From Mycoplasmoides alvi ATCC 29626 (lineage in GTDB: Bacteria; Bacillota_I; Bacilli_A; Mycoplasmatales; Mycoplasmoidaceae), in contig NZ_JNJU01000001.1 of assembly GCF_000701785.1 (NCBI RefSeq), positions 62,001 to 126,000 of the forward strand: a stretch of DNA of 64,000 nt, in the 5' to 3' direction. Both the position numbers and the translations under genes were made by a program. The notes below the pieces were generated by a model. The model was not told the origin of the DNA. It searched no databases and saw nothing but the letters and a program-made list of their open reading frames with translations. Shown one piece after another: positions 60,299 to 64,000 of this stretch (position 1 is its first letter; every line of letters begins with the position of its first letter).

Positions 60299-61120
60299 TT
60301 AATTAATTATTTTAAATCTAATATATGTTCGATCATCAAATGATTTATTACCTTTTTTAATTCCTTTAGTTGACATAAAAATTTTGTAGCATTCAGGATC
60401 AAATTTTAGATACTTTTGTAGATAATTTTCACTTTGCTTTAAAGTTGGTTTTAATTTTATATATCCATCACTTGCTAAAACAATTTCATCATCAATTTTG
60501 ACTTTATGAACAATTGTTAATTTATGATTTAATTTCAGACCATTTATAACTGGAAAACCAAATGGTCGATCAAGATTTGAAAAAAAAGATTGTTTTTTTA
60601 AAAAATCTAAAATAATATTTTGAACAATTTTTTCTTGATTTTTAATTTTTTTATTATTTTCTCTTAAATTATTTAGCCTTAAATAAAAACTTCTTAATCC
60701 AGTTGATAAAAGATCAATAAATTTGGAATGATCATATAATTTTTTGTTAATTAAAATAGGACAATCACCATAACTTACAATTTCTTTTCTTAAATCATTA
60801 TAAAAAACAATACCTGCTTGTAATTGTTCTTCAGGATTTTCATAAAAAAATTTTTCTTTGTTTTTGTATTGATTACTTAATGCTAAATTGATATGACTAA
60901 TTATTTTTTTATTACTTCATTTTGGATTTACAGTTTCAAATGCTTTTAATATTAATTCTTTAGCAAATCAACCACTAGTTTTGTTGTTAAGTCATTTTAA
61001 TTTTCCTTTTGGAGATCCACCATCAACAACAGCAATAATTTTTTTAGATATAAAATAACCATCTTCACAACTATCTTGTGAATTTTTGCCAACAATTAAT
61101 TTTTCAATAATTTGATACAT
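60299..61120 (-). CDS. PP2C-like (PPM) protein phosphatase
   Basis: A 273-residue protein in a frame with TGA Trp codons. ATG at 61120 is preferred; a GTG at 61144 is an alternative. SQDSCEDGYFISKKIIAVVDGG supplies the metal-binding Asp of the DGG motif, YGDCPILIN fits the G-D motif, EIVLASDGYIKL the DG motif, and KSFDDRTYIRF the final DD-x-T motif. Likely a manganese-dependent phosphatase, possibly removing phosphates from Ser/Thr on mycoplasma HPr or cytoskeletal proteins. It converges on the MFS-like gene and is divergent from the fructose PTS gene. Confidence 0.7.
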
Positions 61121-61255
61121 GTCTTTAACTCTAAATTTATTCACTCATGATTTTAATATGTTAATTTTTAAATCTAATTAAAAATCAATTACTAAAAAAA
61201 CTAAATTAAAATGTTATTTTTTCAATAAATAAAATAAAATTAAAAGGATTCACCA

Positions 61256-61297
61256 ATGTGAATGAGAGAAAAAACTAATTTACACGTAAAAAAATAA
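61256..61297 (+). CDS. Possible 13-codon leader peptide before the fructose PTS gene
   Basis: The frame MWMREKTNLHVKK has AAAAGGA 9 bases upstream and ends 5 bases before the PTS gene start. That main gene has no ribosome-binding site of its own, so coupling through the leader is plausible. Short length keeps confidence low. Confidence 0.35.
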
Positions 61298-61302
61298 TTG
61301 TT

Positions 61303-63438
61303 ATGAAAATATTTGATAAAAATTATATTAAGTTGAATTTTGATGTATCCTCGAAACATGATGCTTTTGAAAAAATTGCTAATGCAGCTTTTGATTTAAA
61401 AATAACTAATGATGCTAATAAATTAAAACAAGCATTAATAGCAAGAGAAAACCAAGCATCAACGGGATTTGAAGATGGAATTGCTATTCCTCATGCAAAG
61501 GATGATTCAATTATTAAATCATCAGTTATGTATGTAACTTTTAAAAATCCAGTTGAATGAGAAGCCATTGATGGGCAAAAAACAACTAGAGCATTTGTAA
61601 TTATGATGCCAAGTCAAAATGAGTCTATTGAACATTTGGAAGTTTTAAGTACTGTATCATCATCATTAATGAATAAAGATTTTTGTAATCAATTAAATCA
61701 ACTTAAAACTGAAGATGAAATTTTCGATTTAATTGATTCAAATATTTTTGCTAAGAAAAATAGTAAAACTAATGAATTGCCGAATAATGATAGTCTTACT
61801 ACAAAAAAAAGTATTATTGCAATTACAGCTTGTCCTGTTGGTGTGGCTCATACATATTTGGCAGCAGAAAAAATTACTAAAGCTGCTTTAGATAATGGAT
61901 ACAAAATCAAGGTTGAGACTCATGGATCATCTGGAGTTAAAAACAGATTTACTCAAGAAGACATTGATAATGCTGATGTTTTAATTATTGCTGCAGACAT
62001 TAAAATTGAATTAGATCGTTTTGCTAATAAAAAGATTTATCAAGTGGCAGTTAAACGAGCAATTCATGAACCATTGTCATTGATTAATGAAGCTTTTGAA
62101 AAGGCTACTGTTTATGGTCAAGAAGGAATTGAGCTAAAATCTAAAGACGGTTTAAATGATAAAAAATCTAAAACTTCATTCATGAAACATATCTTGACTG
62201 GAATTTCATATATGATTCCATTTGTTATTTTGGGTGGTATTTGTATAGCTTTATCTAATGGTTTATCTAGTGCAATTTATCGGGATCAAATAGCTAGTAA
62301 TCCATCTTTTCAAATTCCATCTGGTGATTTTTTATACTACTTAGGTCAAATTGGTTCTATTGCATTTACTTTAATGATTGGTGCCTTGGGAGCATATATT
62401 GCATATTCAATTTCTGGAAGAGCAGCTCTTGCACCAGCTTTTATAGTTAGTGTGTTAGGAAATACAACAACAGCAATTTATCCATTTGCTGGAATTAGTG
62501 TTGAAGCACCAATGGGTTTTGTTGGGGCAATTATCTTTGGTTTTTTAATTGGTTATACTGTTAAATGAATTAACACTTGAAGAGTACCAAAATCTATTTC
62601 ATCAATTATGCCAATTTTTGTTATTCCATTGGGTGTTGGTATTTTCTATTCTTTATTGGCGATGTTTGTGATTGGTGCACCTATTTCTTATGTTATGGGA
62701 CAATTTATTAATGCATTAAAGAGTCTTTTCTTACCGCCTGAAGCTGGTGGAGTGCCTCAAGAATTAGGAATTGGAATTAGTATATTAATTGGTTTGCTTA
62801 TTGGCGCAATGACTGGATTTGATATGGGAGGACCTATTAATAAAGTTGCTTTTATAGCTTGTTCTACATTGGTAAGCTCTAATGTTTATGAACCAATGGG
62901 AATGATGGGTGCAGCAATCCCAATTGCACCTTTAGGCATGGGTTTTTGTACTTTGATTTTTAGAAATAAATTTGATGATCAAGAAAAATCTTTAGGAATT
63001 TCTGCAATTATTATGGGATCAGTAGGAATTTCTGAAGGAGCAATTCCATTTGCTATTAGTGATCCAAAAAAAGCAATTATATGTAATGTTATTGGAAGTG
63101 CTGTTGCTGGAGCAATTGCTGCTGGGTTAAGTGTTACTAATGCAGCTCCTGCTGGGGGACTAATTGTTGCAGTTTTAGGTGCTGTTGGTAGTAACACTTA
63201 TGGGGTTGCTGCAGGAATTGGGTTCTATATATTATCAATTGTTATTGGAACAGCAGTAACATGTGTTTTATATGGTTTTTTAAGAAATAAGGAATTTAAG
63301 ACTTTATTTAAAAGTAATAAAAATGATTCATTAGAGATTAAAAATAATAAAAACAAAGAATTTAACTTGAACAATGAAACTTTTTTACATCAAAATAGTG
63401 AAGATGATAAAGTTAACATTAGTTCTGAAAGTAATTAG
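61303..63438 (+). CDS. fruA: Fructose-specific PTS enzyme IIABC
   Basis: A 711-residue fusion. IIA domain (residues 1-150) with phosphorylation site His64 in GIAIPHAKDDS. IIB domain with Cys177 in ITACPVGVAHTYLAAEKI. IIC membrane domain from about 295, with GISYMIPFVILGGICIALSN, GDFLYYLGQIGS and IGAMTGFDMGGPINKVAF. It imports and phosphorylates fructose to fructose-1-phosphate. No 1-phosphofructokinase gene is beside it in this window. Confidence 0.95.
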
Positions 63439-63448
63439 GATTTAATTT

Positions 63449-63745
63449 ATGAGTAATAAGAAAAGTAATTTATCCAAAAATAAAGTAAGAAACTTTTTTA
63501 ATAATAAAAATGTGCTAATTATTATGGTCATTGTTACTATATTATTTATAGTTGCTGGAATTACCTTAACAATTATTGGTTATCCTGATTATAGTACATT
63601 TATTAGTGCCAATGATAGTAGTAATAGGCCAGACATCTCTATTTTTGTTTATGGGACTTTTTTTATTGCCATGAGTATTGTTTTAATTTTGATGGATGTT
63701 TTATATACTAATTCTATTTTTAATAAAAAAATGAAAACACTTTAA
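63449..63745 (+). CDS. Small two-helix membrane protein
   Basis: A 98-residue protein 10 bases after fruA. A Lys/Asn-rich N-terminus is followed by two helices (VLIIMVIVTILFIVAGITL and FVYGTFFIAMSIVLILMDVL). No family recognised. Close linkage suggests co-transcription with the PTS gene. Confidence 0.65.
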   Translation: MSNKKSNLSKNKVRNFFNNKNVLIIMVIVTILFIVAGITLTIIGYPDYSTFISANDSSNRPDISIFVYGTFFIAMSIVLILMDVLYTNSIFNKKMKTL

Positions 63746-64000
63746 CTAGTAATAAAAGTATTATGATTTTATGTTGCATGACATTTATCAAATACTTATA
63801 ATTTACACAAATTTGTTTTAGATAGAAAATAAAATTATATTAATCCTTAATAAATTAAATTTATAAATGTCATTTCAGGAATTGAAAATAATTAATTTTT
63901 TAATTTTTATATTGAAAATCTTTTATTATTTATTTTGTTATAATGATTTTGATTAGTTATTGGAGTTTTTACCAAGAAACTAATCTCTTACTAGGAAAAA
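63746..64000. other. Intergenic region to the window edge
   Basis: No gene seen. TTGTTATAATG near 63935-63945 contains a TATAAT -10 box, so a transcript probably starts here and continues to the right. Confidence 0.4.

Overview
The window is AT-rich bacterial DNA read with the mycoplasma code: TGA encodes Trp in nearly every gene, including conserved sites in EF-G, LeuS, IleS and S7. A paired P1-type and P40/P90-type cytadhesin, a six-tRNA cluster (Asn-Glu-Val-Thr-Lys-Leu) and very long coiled-coil genes place it near the pneumoniae/muris side of the mollicutes (Mycoplasmoides/Malacoplasma-like). A bile salt hydrolase-like gene would suit a gut-associated species such as the M. iowae/M. penetrans lineage. 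The species is an inference only.

Layout. Positions 1-4963 are an accessory block: an Eco57I-like methylase/restriction gene broken at a G11 tract, a second methylase fragment, a small coiled-coil protein, a GIY-YIG/DUF4357 protein and an unusual GHKL-ATPase plus HExxH-peptidase fusion. Positions 5.5-8.5 kb hold rplM-rpsI, a DUF2156-like/GNAT-like pair and tRNA-Ile/tRNA-Ala. Positions 9-20 kb are a surface region: two large cytadhesins (P40/P90/CrmA-like, then P1/GapA-like), a choloylglycine hydrolase-like gene and an exported surface protein. Positions 20-25 kb hold a MATE exporter, DinB-like polymerase, six tRNAs and manA.

Positions 25.3-37.7 kb mix core genes (leuS, rpsL-rpsG-fusA) and a TPP-riboswitch-controlled ThiT-like transporter with three glycosyltransferase genes carrying simple-sequence repeats in their 5' coding ends. 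Two are paralogous lipoprotein-type, sialyltransferase-like genes, one in frame with an AC/TG tract and one out of frame. The third is a GT2-family gene knocked out of frame by an A18 tract. Positions 37.8-44.7 kb carry an unknown gene, tRNA-His, trmB-trmL, ispH and ileS.

Positions 45-56 kb are a probable cytoskeleton or attachment-organelle operon: a 2239-residue coiled-coil protein with an internal tandem duplication of about 29 heptads, a 663-residue coiled-coil/Asn-rich protein, a winged-helix protein with a degenerate ATPase-like N-terminus and an acidic low-complexity protein. Positions 56-64 kb return to core functions: diadenylate cyclase, LepA, an MFS-like carrier, a PP2C-like phosphatase, a fructose PTS IIABC with a 13-codon leader ORF, and a small membrane protein.

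The main theme is contingency. G11, T16, (TG)10, A18, (TG)7 and a short A-run frameshift lie in or beside genes for DNA modification, adhesion and surface glycosylation. As read, the methylase, the GT2 gene and one lipoprotein glycosyltransferase are OFF, one lipoprotein glycosyltransferase is ON, and the P1-like adhesin has a truncated tail.
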